Translations under genes and position numbers: made by a program
Notes under the pieces: generated by a model
What the model saw: only the letters and a program-made list of their open reading frames with translations
The model's database searches: none
Told to the model about the DNA's origin: nothing
In this document: one piece after another, positions 1 through 8,343 of the stretch
How the letters are laid out: each line of letters starts with the position of its first letter
How positions within the stretch are numbered: position 1 is the stretch's first letter
Assembly (NCBI GenBank): GCA_000193795.2
Contig: AEPI01000066.1
Location: forward strand, 1-59,653
Origin: Neisseria lactamica NS19
GTDB lineage: Bacteria; Pseudomonadota; Gammaproteobacteria; Burkholderiales; Neisseriaceae
Length of the DNA: 59,653 nt
Direction: 5' to 3'

Positions 1-30
1 AAATGCCTCCGATATAATCGGAGGCATTTT
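1..30 (-). terminator. Rho-independent terminator after tRNA-Glu
   Basis: An 11-bp perfect inverted repeat (ATGCCTCCGAT and its complement, positions 3-13 and 17-27) is followed on the minus strand by a run of T. It lies directly 3' of the tRNA-Glu gene on that strand, so it probably ends the tRNA-Arg/tRNA-Glu transcript. Confidence 0.8.
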
Positions 31-34
31 GAAT

Positions 35-109
35 TGGCACGCCCACGGGGAATCGAACCCCGGTTACCGCCGTGAAAGGGCGATGTCCTAACCGCTAGAC
101 GATGGGCGC
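35..109 (-). tRNA. tRNA-Glu (anticodon TTC)
   Basis: Read on the minus strand the sequence starts GCGCCCA and ends TGGGCGTGCCA, a paired acceptor stem with encoded CCA. The anticodon stem-loop contains CCCTTTCACGG with anticodon TTC, and the T-arm has GGTTCGATTCC. It sits 17 bp downstream of tRNA-Arg, probably in one transcript. Confidence 0.96.
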
Positions 110-126
110 ATATTGTATTTTCTTAC

Positions 127-203
127 TGGCGCACCCGGAGCGATTCGAACGCCCGACCCTCTGGTTCGTAGCCAGATACTCTATCCAACTGAGCTACGGG
201 TGC
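127..203 (-). tRNA. tRNA-Arg (anticodon ACG)
   Basis: The minus strand reads GCACCCG at the 5' end and CGGGTGCGCCA at the 3' end, giving a paired acceptor with encoded CCA. The anticodon loop CTACGAA carries ACG, read as arginine CGN after A-to-I editing. The T-loop GTTCGAATC is intact. It heads the two-tRNA cluster. Confidence 0.96.
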
Positions 204-313
204 GGTACAATCACTTGTTCAAGTGATTGAGAAATCGCAATAATACGGATTTATCTGAGTCCTGTCTATTGTTTTAGACTGTTATTTTCAGTTATTTTTA
301 TAATTTGTTGATT

Positions 314-1987
314 TTAAAATAAACTATTTTTCAACGCAAGTTGCAGCAATTCTGCCGCATGTTGCCGCGTCGTATCAGTAATGACTTCCCCGCCCAGCAT
401 ACGGGCAATTTCCCCAATCCGCTGCCCATCATCCAACACGCTGATTTCGCTGACGGTTTGCTCTCCCTCGCTGTGCTTGCGCACCCGCCAGTGGTTTTCG
501 CCGCAGGATGCGACTTGGGGAAGGTGGGTAACGACAAGCACCTGATGTTTTTTACCCAAAGCCCGCAGGGCTTTGCCGACCATTTCGGCTACTCCGCCGC
601 CGATGCCGGTGTCTACTTCGTCAAAAATCAGCGTTGGGATTTCCGTGTATTGGCTGGTAACAACCTGTAAAGCCAGACTGATGCGGGCAAGTTCGCCGCC
701 GGATGCGACTTTGTTCAGCGGACGGGGCGGATTGCCTTTGTTGGCGGCAACTTGGAACTGTACCTGTTCCAAACCGTGCGCCGTCGGGGAAGACGGCAGC
801 AGGACAATATCGAAACGCGCGCCTTTCATGGCAAGGTGTTGCATATGCTCGGTCGTTTCGCTACCCAAACGCCCTGCCGCCTGATGCCGCATAGCGGAAA
901 GAATGTGGGCGGCTTCCTGATATTCGGCAAGGTTGCGGGCAACGGTTTGCGCCAATGCTTCCAAATCGGCGGCGGCTTGCAGGCTTTGCAGGCGTTCGTC
1001 GATTTCAGTCAGCTTTTGCGGCAATTCTTCGGGCTCGATGCGGTATTTCCGCGCCATCCCCATCAGTTCGCCCATACGCTGCTCCTGAGCTGCCAATTCA
1101 TTGGGATTGATGTCGCTGCGTCCTGCCACATCGCGCATATTGGCACTGATTTCGCCCAATTCGGCTTCGATGCTTGCCAACATATTCAGGCTCTCGGCAA
1201 AGCGCGGCTCGATGTTTTGCAGATTGGCCAATAGTTTTTGACATTGATAGATATGGCGTTGGATGCCGTTGTCGCCGTCAATCTTGCTTCCGACTTCTTC
1301 GGCAGCCTGCAACAGCTCGGCAGAATGGGCAAGGCTGTCGTGGCTTTGGCTGAGGGCTTCCCATTCGCCTTGTTTAATGTCCAACTGATTCAATTCGTTA
1401 AACTGCCATTCCAGACGCTCTTGTTCGAGTGCAATGTTTTCTGCCTGTTCCTGCGCTTCCTGCAATGCTTTTTTTGAGTTTGCCCAGTTTTGATAAAGCT
1501 GCCTGACGGTTTCCGCCTGCGCCCTGCTGCCCGCAAATGCGTCCAACAATTCGCGCTGAGCGGCTTCCTGATTAAGCGAATGATGGGCGTTTTGCCCGTG
1601 GATGTCGATAAGCTGGCTGCCGACGGCTTTGAGTTGCGCCAGCGTGGCTGCCTGATTGTTGATAAAGCTGCGGCTTTTGCCTTTGGCATCGATAATGCGG
1701 CGGATACTGAGTTCTTCACCGCCGTCATCCAACAACCCTTGTTCACGCAATTCTTCTTTTAAAACAGGCAAGTGGGAAATATCAAACAGTGCCGACAGTT
1801 GGGCTTCTTTTGCACCGTTGCGAACCTGGCTGTAATCGGCTTTATCGCCCAACAAAAGCCCGATTGCGTCCAGTGTAATCGATTTGCCCGCGCCGGTCTC
1901 GCCGGTCAAAACGGTAAAACCGCTTTGGAAATCAAGGTTCAGGTTTTCGACAATGACAAAATCCCGCAAAGAAAGTGTTAGAAGCAT
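314..1987 (-). CDS. recN: DNA repair protein RecN
   Basis: SMC-like ATPase that works in the cytoplasm on DNA ends during recombinational double-strand break repair. The 557 residues match the family length. Walker A is GETGAGKS at residues 29-36; a long coiled-coil middle (about 150-370) is rich in Q, E and A; the ABC signature SGGELARISLAL lies near 430 and Walker B LIFDEVDTGIGG near 455. The start ATG has an AAGGA ribosome site about 8 nt upstream. It is transcribed alone, with its own candidate promoter and a gap on both sides. The assignment is secure from the N-terminal and C-terminal motifs together. Confidence 0.97.
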   Translation of the reverse strand: MLLTLSLRDFVIVENLNLDFQSGFTVLTGETGAGKSITLDAIGLLLGDKADYSQVRNGAKEAQLSALFDISHLPVLKEELREQGLLDDGGEELSIRRIIDAKGKSRSFINNQAATLAQLKAVGSQLIDIHGQNAHHSLNQEAAQRELLDAFAGSRAQAETVRQLYQNWANSKKALQEAQEQAENIALEQERLEWQFNELNQLDIKQGEWEALSQSHDSLAHSAELLQAAEEVGSKIDGDNGIQRHIYQCQKLLANLQNIEPRFAESLNMLASIEAELGEISANMRDVAGRSDINPNELAAQEQRMGELMGMARKYRIEPEELPQKLTEIDERLQSLQAAADLEALAQTVARNLAEYQEAAHILSAMRHQAAGRLGSETTEHMQHLAMKGARFDIVLLPSSPTAHGLEQVQFQVAANKGNPPRPLNKVASGGELARISLALQVVTSQYTEIPTLIFDEVDTGIGGGVAEMVGKALRALGKKHQVLVVTHLPQVASCGENHWRVRKHSEGEQTVSEISVLDDGQRIGEIARMLGGEVITDTTRQHAAELLQLALKNSLF

Positions 1988-2044
1988 TGTGAGGATTCCT
2001 TAGCAAATCGACCGATTAAATCTTATTTAACTTTAGGTATCCAG

Positions 2045-2073
2045 ATTATAACTAAGATTTTTTGAATTGAAAT
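2045..2073 (-). promoter_or_regulatory. candidate sigma-70 promoter of recN
   Basis: A perfect -10 hexamer TATAAT (minus strand, positions 2045-2050) lies about 60 bp upstream of the recN start. The -35 is poor: the best match, ATTTCA or TTTCAA 17-18 bp further up, agrees at only about half the positions. It is placed by position and the -10 match only. Confidence 0.45.
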
Positions 2074-2129
2074 AAGTTTTTTCTTATTCTTTATTCAGTA
2101 TTTTGTTTTTTATCTGTTTATTTGTTGAA

Positions 2130-2164
2130 ATGCCGTCTGAAGCAATATGCGTTTCAGACGGCAT
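2130..2164 (-). terminator. inverted uptake-sequence pair, terminator of scpB
   Basis: ATGCCGTCTGAA (2130-2141) and its reverse complement (2153-2164) form a 12-bp stem with an 11-nt loop just after the scpB stop on the minus strand. Such paired DNA uptake sequences are the common Neisseria terminator type. Confidence 0.8.
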
Positions 2165-2171
2165 CCTGATT

Positions 2172-2774
2172 TCAATCGGGCGCGATAGCGGCGTGGACGG
2201 TTTCTGATTCTTCTTCATCCGTAGGCGGCATTTCTATCAAATCGGGCAAAACGAGTTCGCCCAGTTCGGTCAGCGGAGGCAGTTCTTCTAGACCGCCCAA
2301 ACGCAAATCGCTGAGAAAAGTTGCCGTTGTCGCCCACAATGCGGGTTTTCCCAATGTGTCCCGATGTCCGATGACTTCAATCCACCCCCTATCCTGCAAG
2401 GTCTGCATCACATTCTGCGACACCGCCACGCCGCGTATGCCTTCGATGTCGCCGCGCGTTACGGGCTGCTGGTAGGCGATAATCGCCAGCGTTTCCATCA
2501 CGGCGCGGGAATAACGCGGCGCACGCTGTTCTTGGAGGCTGCCCAGCCGCTCGAATGCCGTCTGAACAACCTGAAACCGCCAGCCCTCGTGCGTATGCAC
2601 CAGTTGCAACGCCCTATCCTGCCAACGCGTTTTCAACTGCGCCAACACATCAATCAGCTTGTCCTGCGACAGCGGCGGCACACACAATTCGCGCATAGAT
2701 TTTTCGTTTAAGGGTTCGGCTTGGGTCAAAAGCGCGGCTTCAATCAGCGCGTCGGGAGGGAGTTTTTCATTCAT
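2172..2774 (-). CDS. scpB: segregation and condensation protein ScpB
   Basis: Kleisin-associated winged-helix subunit of the bacterial SMC-ScpAB condensin-like complex, acting on the nucleoid. The 200-residue product has the ScpB pattern: an N-terminal helical stretch (LIEAALLTQAEPL), then the conserved YSRAVMETLAIIAYQQPVTR block near 85-105 and GRPALW-like GKPALWATT near 145. The C-terminal tail is acidic. No scpA is in the window, so the partner gene must lie elsewhere. It ends in a paired uptake-sequence terminator and is probably monocistronic. Confidence 0.93.
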   Translation of the reverse strand: MNEKLPPDALIEAALLTQAEPLNEKSMRELCVPPLSQDKLIDVLAQLKTRWQDRALQLVHTHEGWRFQVVQTAFERLGSLQEQRAPRYSRAVMETLAIIAYQQPVTRGDIEGIRGVAVSQNVMQTLQDRGWIEVIGHRDTLGKPALWATTATFLSDLRLGGLEELPPLTELGELVLPDLIEMPPTDEEESETVHAAIAPD

Positions 2775-2948
2775 AACATTAAGATTTTAATGGTTTAAAT
2801 ATTTTTCAGGCGGCTTTGGGCAAGGCTTCTTTTCAGTTTTATATGTTGGTTTTGAATTTGACAAACAGGTTGTCCGGACAATCTGTCTGAGGTTTCAGAC
2901 GGCTTTTTAAAGATAGTGAAATCTCTTTTGGCATTCCGCTATACCGTC

Positions 2949-3890
2949 CTACTCGTCCGCAGGCTTCTGTCCTTTGCGTTCCGCTTTCCTTGCTTCGCGT
3001 ATGGCTTTGAGTTCGGCTTCTTTCTGACGGGCTTTTTTGAGCCAAGTTTCCCATTGGTTCGGCGTTTCGAGGGTAATTCTGCCGATTTTGCCTTCTCGGA
3101 AGTCGGTAAGGATGTTTTCGGCGGCTTTTTGGTAATTGATCCGTCCGCCACTGAGGACTGCGCCGCGTTTTTTGGCTATCCATTCGAGCCAAGCGTTGTC
3201 GTCCCAGTGGCTGCTGGGGTCTTTGTCGGCCCGGTAGCGTTCTTGCAGCATAGGGAGATAGTGGCGGCGGAGGTAGTCTAGGAGCTCTAGGGCGACTTCT
3301 TCTTCGTCCAACGCATTGCGTCCGACTGCGCCGCCGGCAGCAAGGTTGTAGCCGCCTTCTTCGACAATGATTTTCGGCCACAGCATTCCGGGTGTGTCGT
3401 ATAACCAAAAATCGTCGGCAAGGAAAAGGCGTTGTTCGGCTTTGGTGATGCCGGGTTCGTTGCCGGTTTTGGCGGATTTTTTGCCTATCATACCGTTGAT
3501 GAGGGTGGACTTGCCGACATTGGGAATACCGCAAATCAAAACGCGCAGGGGTTTGTCTATGCCTTGCCGGTGGGGAATCATCGCGCGGCAGGCTTGGGTG
3601 ATTTTGCCGTGTGCGCCGGTTTCGGAGGAGTCGAGGGCGATGGCACGGGTGTCGGGGCGGCTGTTGTAGTGTTCGAGCCAGACCTTGGTGCGCTCGGGGT
3701 CGGCAAGGTCTTGTTTGTTGAGGATTTTGAGTTTGGGTTTGCCTTTGGAAAGCTGGGCAAGCAGGGGGTTTTCGCTGGAGGCGGGCATACGCGCGTCCAG
3801 CATTTCAATCACCATATCGACGCTTTTGGCGCGCTCGGCGATGGCTTTTTTCGCTTTGTTCATATGGCCGGGAAACCATTGGATTGCCAT
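2949..3890 (-). CDS. rbgA: ribosome biogenesis GTPase RbgA/YlqF family
   Basis: Circularly permuted GTPase that binds the large ribosomal subunit during assembly. The motifs are in the permuted order typical of the family: G4 LNKQD at residues 57-61, then G1 GIPNVGKST at 121-129 and G3 DTPG at 165-168. The N-terminus MAIQWFPGHM is the family signature and fixes the start. The last 30 residues are strongly basic, as expected for an rRNA-binding tail. The 313-residue length is normal. The next gene upstream on the same strand, rapZ, is separated from it by a terminator hairpin, so it likely has its own promoter. Confidence 0.93.
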   Translation of the reverse strand: MAIQWFPGHMNKAKKAIAERAKSVDMVIEMLDARMPASSENPLLAQLSKGKPKLKILNKQDLADPERTKVWLEHYNSRPDTRAIALDSSETGAHGKITQACRAMIPHRQGIDKPLRVLICGIPNVGKSTLINGMIGKKSAKTGNEPGITKAEQRLFLADDFWLYDTPGMLWPKIIVEEGGYNLAAGGAVGRNALDEEEVALELLDYLRRHYLPMLQERYRADKDPSSHWDDNAWLEWIAKKRGAVLSGGRINYQKAAENILTDFREGKIGRITLETPNQWETWLKKARQKEAELKAIREARKAERKGQKPADE

Positions 3891-3917
3891 ATCTTTCCTT
3901 TCTTCTCAATATTTGAA

Positions 3918-3955
3918 ATGCCGTCTGAAACAGAAAATCGGGTTTCAGACGGCAT
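3918..3955 (-). terminator. inverted uptake-sequence pair between rapZ and rbgA
   Basis: ATGCCGTCTGAA (3918-3929) and its complement (3944-3955) form a 12-bp stem with a 14-nt loop between the rapZ stop and the rbgA start. It would end the ptsN-hprK-rapZ transcript. Confidence 0.75.
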
Positions 3956-3970
3956 CATCGTTCAACGGGA

Positions 3971-4825
3971 TTAGCGGCTCGACAGGTTTTGCGCCTGCCG
4001 GTGGCGTATCAGCAATTCATAACGCCCTTTCAACCTTCGGGCGAGTTTTTCGACAATATAGACCGAACGGTGCTGTCCTCCCGTGCAACCGATGGCGACG
4101 GTCACGTAGCTCCTGCTTTCATCCTCCAAATGCGGCAGCCAACGCGTAACAAACCTTTCGATGTCGCCAACCATTTCCTGCACAAGCGGCTGTCCGTCCA
4201 AATAATCCCTGACCGGTTGATCCGTACCGGTAAACGCCCTCAGTTCGAGATCGTAATACGGGTTGGGCAGGCTGCGCATATCAAACATAAAATCTGCGTT
4301 GTTCGGCACGCCGTATTTAAATCCGAACGACTCCAAAATCACCAGCAGCCCGGTACGTTCGACCTTCAGCCACTGCCGCACGGCTTGGCGGAGCTGTTGG
4401 GCATTCATTTGGGAAGTATCGATGCAATAGGCGATTTCTTTAAGCGGGAACAGCCATTCCCGTTCTTTCTTCAGGCTTTCCAACAGGGTCATATCCTGAT
4501 TGCTCAAAGGATGTCCGCGCCGGGTTTCGGAAAAGCGGCGGACCAACACGCCCTCTTCCGCCTCGACAAACAAAACTTCAACCCTGTGCCCCAATCCGCG
4601 CAAATAGGCAATCTGCTCCCGCGCTTGGGCAATGTCTATGCCGGAACGCACATCGACGCTGACCGCCAATTCGGTTTCGTCGGCGCGTTCGATATGGTAA
4701 GACACCAGCGCGGGCAACATTTCCAAAGGCAGGTTGTCCACGCAGAAATAACCCGAATCTTCCATTTGCCGGAGGGCGACGGACTTGCCCGAACCGGACA
4801 GGCCGCTAATCAGGACGATCTTCAT
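3971..4825 (-). CDS. rapZ: RNase adapter / nucleotide-binding protein RapZ (YvcJ family)
   Basis: P-loop protein. In enterobacteria the homologue guides RNase E to the small RNA GlmZ and so controls amino-sugar synthesis; that role has not been shown here. Walker A GLSGSGKS lies at residues 8-15, and the conserved C-terminal block GCTGGQHRSVYIVE near 245-260 is the RNA-binding end. I start it at MKIVLISG (284 residues, the family length) although the frame is open 35 codons further up, because that extension is unconserved and lies inside hprK. It overlaps the hprK end by 20 bp, so the two are translationally linked. Confidence 0.94.
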   Translation of the reverse strand: MKIVLISGLSGSGKSVALRQMEDSGYFCVDNLPLEMLPALVSYHIERADETELAVSVDVRSGIDIAQAREQIAYLRGLGHRVEVLFVEAEEGVLVRRFSETRRGHPLSNQDMTLLESLKKEREWLFPLKEIAYCIDTSQMNAQQLRQAVRQWLKVERTGLLVILESFGFKYGVPNNADFMFDMRSLPNPYYDLELRAFTGTDQPVRDYLDGQPLVQEMVGDIERFVTRWLPHLEDESRSYVTVAIGCTGGQHRSVYIVEKLARRLKGRYELLIRHRQAQNLSSR

Positions 4826-5768
4826 TGTGTTGCTCGTTTTCTTTAAGCTGCGTCTGATGACGTTCCAAAAATTCGCGCGTACTGTCTTTGCCGCGCAACT
4901 GGAGGATATAGTTGCGTACCGCCGCCTCAACCAAAACGGCGAGGTTGCGTCCGACCGCGACAGGCAGCGTAACCGAACGGACGTTGACGTTGAGGATGGA
5001 TTCGGTTTCGGTGCGGATGCTCAACCGGTCGAGCTGCTTCATATACTCGTCGTCCGCCTCGACCAAATTGATAATGAGTTGCAGGATTTTTTTGGGGCGG
5101 ATGGAAGTTTCGCCGAAAATATGGCGGATATTGAGTATCCCCAAACCGCGCACTTCCAAAAAATCGCGCAGCATAGGCGAACAACGCCCTTCCAATGTTT
5201 CCGGACCGATGCGGAACAGCTCGACCGCATCGTCGGCAATCAGGCTGTGCCCGCGCGAAATCAGCTCCAACGCCAATTCGCTCTTGCCCAGGCCGGAATG
5301 CCCCGTAATCAGCACGCCGATTTCAAACACATCGAGAAATACGCCGTGTTTGACGGACGATGCCGCCAAGGTGCGTTGCAGGTAAATCCGCAACACATCC
5401 ATCAGATAGGGGCTTTCGAGTTTGGAAGTCAGCAGTGGAATATCGTTTTTGTGGCAGTAGTCGCGCAACCCCGGGGAAACCGGCAAGCCGTTTGCCACAA
5501 TGACCAAAGACATAGAAATGTCGAACAGGTCTCCGAACTGATAACCCGTTTCCCCCGATTCGAGGCGGTTCAGATATTCCGACTCTGCCAAACCGACCAC
5601 TTGGATTTGGTTGGGGTGGATGAAATTCAGATGTCCGACCAAGGCGAGGACGGGCTTGTCCGCCTCTACGCCGATACGGTTGTCCGCACCCGAATTGCCG
5701 GCGGCCCAGGCGAGTTGCAGTTTGTATTGGTTGTCGTCAAACAGGCGGCGGACGGAGATACTGGGCAT
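4806..5768 (-). CDS. hprK: HPr kinase/phosphorylase
   Basis: Bifunctional enzyme that phosphorylates and dephosphorylates a serine of the PTS carrier HPr. The 320 residues show the N-terminal regulatory half and the catalytic half with P-loop GHSGLGKS at 156-163, the following LISRGHSLIADD and the HprK signature EVRGLGILNI near 205. In proteobacteria with incomplete sugar PTS this enzyme sits next to ptsN and rapZ, exactly as here; the cluster is thought to serve regulation rather than sugar uptake. Only 3 bp separate it from ptsN. Confidence 0.96.
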   Translation of the reverse strand: MPSISVRRLFDDNQYKLQLAWAAGNSGADNRIGVEADKPVLALVGHLNFIHPNQIQVVGLAESEYLNRLESGETGYQFGDLFDISMSLVIVANGLPVSPGLRDYCHKNDIPLLTSKLESPYLMDVLRIYLQRTLAASSVKHGVFLDVFEIGVLITGHSGLGKSELALELISRGHSLIADDAVELFRIGPETLEGRCSPMLRDFLEVRGLGILNIRHIFGETSIRPKKILQLIINLVEADDEYMKQLDRLSIRTETESILNVNVRSVTLPVAVGRNLAVLVEAAVRNYILQLRGKDSTREFLERHQTQLKENEQHNEDRPD

Positions 5769-5771
5769 ATT

Positions 5772-6221
5772 TTATTCTTCGGTCAGAATGGCGCGGACTT
5801 CTTCCGCAGAAGAAACCGTCATCAGCGATTCGCGGATGCTTTTTTGAGAAAACTTGCCGGCCAGTTTGGATAAGACTTCCAAATGTTCGCCGGTTGCGTT
5901 TTCCGGCACCAGCAAGATAAAAACCAGGGAAACCGGCTTGCCGTCCGGCGCGTCAAATCCGACGGGTTCGCGCGTGCGGATGAACGCGCCCGTCGCCTGC
6001 TTCACGCCGGCGTGGCGGCCGTGGGGGATGGCGACACCCTGACCCAAACCGGTCGAACCGAGTTTTTCACGGGCAAAAAGACATTCGAAAACATCAGCAT
6101 GGGACAATGAGGATTCGCGTTCCAAAAGCAGGCCCGCTTCCTCAAACAGCCTTTTTTTACTGCCCACCTCCATATCCAAAACAATATGGGACAAAGGCAA
6201 AATTTCGCCGATAAGGCTCAT
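5772..6221 (-). CDS. ptsN: nitrogen-regulatory PTS EIIA component PtsN
   Basis: EIIA-Ntr-type phosphocarrier of the cytoplasm. The active-site histidine is His67 in VAIPHGRH, and the fold pattern (LLLERESSLSHADVFECLFAREKLGSTGLGQG before it) is typical. Its 149 residues are the usual length. It is first in the ptsN-hprK-rapZ operon. With HprK and RapZ as partners it would relay phosphorylation state to metabolic or envelope control; the actual targets are not visible here. Confidence 0.93.
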   Translation of the reverse strand: MSLIGEILPLSHIVLDMEVGSKKRLFEEAGLLLERESSLSHADVFECLFAREKLGSTGLGQGVAIPHGRHAGVKQATGAFIRTREPVGFDAPDGKPVSLVFILLVPENATGEHLEVLSKLAGKFSQKSIRESLMTVSSAEEVRAILTEE

Positions 6222-6405
6222 AAGCTTCTCTTTTCAGACATCGTAAAACAGAAGAATTGTACCGACTGCCGGGGCAAATCTCAATCCCGCATACGATATG
6301 GGAGGGCATAACACTGCGTTTTCAAAACATATTTTAACGCTTTTCGGCACAGATAGAAATGCCGTCCAAAGCAGTTTACGGCTCTTCAGACGGCATTGCC
6401 CTGCC

Positions 6406-7296
6406 TTATTTCGCGAAAAACGTATGGGCAAAAATGGCGGTAAACCACACCCAACCAATTCTGTTGTTTGCCAAAAACGTTTCAAAACAGATTTGCCGGA
6501 CGCGGCTTTTGATGGCGGCATATTGGCGGTATTGCAGCAGCAGGACGATGGGGATTGCCGTCCAATATGCCCATGTCGCACCGATAATCGCCCCCAATAC
6601 TGTCATCAGCAGGATAAAGCCGCCATGACACAGCATAACGGCGGCGATGTCGTAACGCCCGAACGTGACGGCGGAGGTTTTGATGCCGATTTTCAAATCG
6701 TCTTCTTTGTCCGCCATCGCATAAACCGTGTCATACGCCAAAGTCCATAACACATTGGCGGCAAAGAGTATCCACGCTTGAGGCGGCACGTTTCCGGCGA
6801 CTGCGGCAAACGCCATCGGGATGCCGAAGGAAAAGGCAAGTCCGAGATAGAGTTGGGGAATCGGAAAAAAACGTTTGGTAAACGGGTAAGTCAGCGCAAG
6901 AAACAAGGCGGGCAGGCTCATCAGCCATGTCAGATGATTCAGCGGAATCAGGCACAATGCGGCAAGCAGGCACAAAAATGCCGTCAGCAGCAGCGCTTCT
7001 TTTTTTCCGACCCGGCCCTGTGCGAACGGACGGTTTTTAGTGCGCTCGACAGCCCCGTCAAAATCGCGGTCGGCAAAATCGTTGATGACGCAGCCGGCAC
7101 TCCTCATCAAAAACGTACCGATTGTAAACGCCGCCAATACCGTCCGATCCGGAATGCCGTCTGAAGCCAGCCACAATGCCCAGTAGGTCGGCCACAGCAA
7201 AAGCAGCGTCCCGATGGGCTTGTCCGCCCTCATCAGCCTGAGATAAACGTCCAAACGGTCGGACAGTCGTAAAAATAAAGGGGATTTAGGATTCAT
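6406..7296 (-). CDS. ubiA: 4-hydroxybenzoate polyprenyltransferase UbiA
   Basis: Integral membrane prenyltransferase that attaches the polyprenyl tail to 4-hydroxybenzoate in ubiquinone synthesis. The first aspartate motif NDFADRDFD lies at residues 72-80 and the second, DTVYAMADKEDD, near 195-206; both bind the Mg-diphosphate. Seven or more hydrophobic segments separate them. The 296-residue length fits. Its substrate-making partner ubiC lies upstream on the same strand, but a 0.5-kb AT-rich insert separates the two. A degenerate uptake-sequence pair (about 6359-6396) follows the stop. Confidence 0.95.
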   Translation of the reverse strand: MNPKSPLFLRLSDRLDVYLRLMRADKPIGTLLLLWPTYWALWLASDGIPDRTVLAAFTIGTFLMRSAGCVINDFADRDFDGAVERTKNRPFAQGRVGKKEALLLTAFLCLLAALCLIPLNHLTWLMSLPALFLALTYPFTKRFFPIPQLYLGLAFSFGIPMAFAAVAGNVPPQAWILFAANVLWTLAYDTVYAMADKEDDLKIGIKTSAVTFGRYDIAAVMLCHGGFILLMTVLGAIIGATWAYWTAIPIVLLLQYRQYAAIKSRVRQICFETFLANNRIGWVWFTAIFAHTFFAK

Positions 7297-7316
7297 AATG
7301 ACAAGCTACGGTTCGT

Positions 7317-7727
7317 TTAATTGAAACTCTCCTGATCTAAAAATTCTAACTCTATTTCCCGGCAAACAATATATATGCTAAAACCGGTCGGAAGATTATA
7401 CCTACCGCCTATCAATTCCAGCGTACCTCCATAATCCAAGATTTCATCATCCTGTTTTAATTCGCCAAGCTCCAATGTATTATCGATATTTATATCTTGG
7501 CTCTTTGTAGCGTATCCATAGATAAATTTTAGATAGCTGAACTGCTTGAATTTAATTTTTACCCAGTCTGTGTAATTTGGTGTAGGAATTTCTTGAGGAA
7601 AGTCCGGATAATCCACACAATTGACGATGATATGAAATTCATCATTTTTCAAAGTATAGTTTAATAGAGCACCTTCAAATATATACAGAAATTGATAATC
7701 TTTTTTTGGAATAGTATAAGTTGTCAT
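7317..7727 (-). CDS. uncharacterised AT-rich protein, possible immunity protein
   Basis: I do not recognise this 136-residue protein. It is soluble, acidic and rich in aromatic residues (Y, F, W), with many I, N and K codons, and is far more AT-rich than the flanking ubi genes. Its start codon follows by one base the stop of a frame that looks like a toxin C-terminal end (7729-7851). Tight coupling of a broken larger frame with a small acidic protein is the usual layout of polymorphic toxin-immunity modules, so an immunity role is inferred from context only. No ribosome-binding site is visible, which also suits coupling. It sits inside the ubiC-ubiA gene pair, a sign of insertion. Confidence 0.6.
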   Translation of the reverse strand: MTTYTIPKKDYQFLYIFEGALLNYTLKNDEFHIIVNCVDYPDFPQEIPTPNYTDWVKIKFKQFSYLKFIYGYATKSQDINIDNTLELGELKQDDEILDYGGTLELIGGRYNLPTGFSIYIVCREIELEFLDQESFN

Positions 7728-7728
7728 A

Positions 7729-7851
7729 TTATTTTATCTTTTCAAATACAATGGTTTTATAATTACTTAATTTCAAGTATTTTCCATCACTCTGATGAAA
7801 TTTCAGTTGTTTAAACTCTTCCTTTTGCCGCGCAACTTGAAAAAACGGTAT
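7729..7851 (-). pseudogene. orphan C-terminal tail of a putative toxin-like protein
   Basis: On the minus strand an open frame of about 40 codons runs from just past the ubiC stop to TAA at 7729-7731. It reads IPFFQVARQKEEF, then SDGKYLKLSNY and ends TIVFEKIK. It has no start codon and its composition matches the downstream small gene rather than ubiC. This is what remains if the 3' end of a longer foreign gene was joined to the ubiC end. The function of the parent protein is unknown. Confidence 0.45.
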
Positions 7852-7852
7852 T

Positions 7853-8329
7853 TTATCCGATAAAGCGTTTCAGTTCGGGCAGAAAATACTCGGTCAGCAG
7901 CATTTCCTCGCCGTGATGGGAAAACCGCGAACGCCGGGCGGCAAAGTACCGCCCGCATTCTTCGCCGGAAACGGCAAACTCAAATGCCGAACGCGCCCCT
8001 TCCAAATCTGCCTGAAACAGACGCTCGCCCAAAGGACGCGTGCCGCAATCCAAGATAGCTTGCCAAAACGCCGAACCTATTCGGCACTCGCTCCTTGCTG
8101 CGACAACGGGGATACCGTCCAGCTTCAACAAAACTTCGCGCACCAGCCTCCCTCCGCATTCCGTCTCCAACTCGCCCAGTTTCAGCAGTTCCACCGAAAA
8201 CAGATGCGGCAAGGCACGCAATGCGGCGGTCAGTGACCGGGCTTTCAATAACCGGCTCATCGGCAGGTCGATGCCGTCTGAAACGCAGCCGGGCAAATCG
8301 GGCAGCCATTTCCCAAATAGGTGTTCCAT
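7853..8329 (-). CDS. ubiC: chorismate pyruvate-lyase UbiC
   Basis: Cytoplasmic enzyme that converts chorismate to 4-hydroxybenzoate and pyruvate, the first step toward ubiquinone. The 158 residues match the family (about 165). Recognisable blocks are LVREVLLKLDGIPVVAARS near 63-81, LGERLF near 98 and the C-terminal RRSRFSHHGEEMLLTEYFLP. Similarity within UbiC is low, so the call rests on these blocks and on ubiA lying downstream. Only 14 bp separate it from the bioD stop, so it may be read from the bio transcript. Confidence 0.82.
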   Translation of the reverse strand: MEHLFGKWLPDLPGCVSDGIDLPMSRLLKARSLTAALRALPHLFSVELLKLGELETECGGRLVREVLLKLDGIPVVAARSECRIGSAFWQAILDCGTRPLGERLFQADLEGARSAFEFAVSGEECGRYFAARRSRFSHHGEEMLLTEYFLPELKRFIG

Positions 8330-8343
8330 ATCTTTCCTAATAT

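Noticed and set aside
4826..4930. 35-residue extension of RapZ
   Set aside because: Lies inside hprK, is not conserved, and the Walker A motif is at the right distance from MKIVLIS.
4785..5873. Long plus-strand open frame opposite hprK and rapZ
   Set aside because: Antisense shadow; the minus-strand genes are fully recognised.
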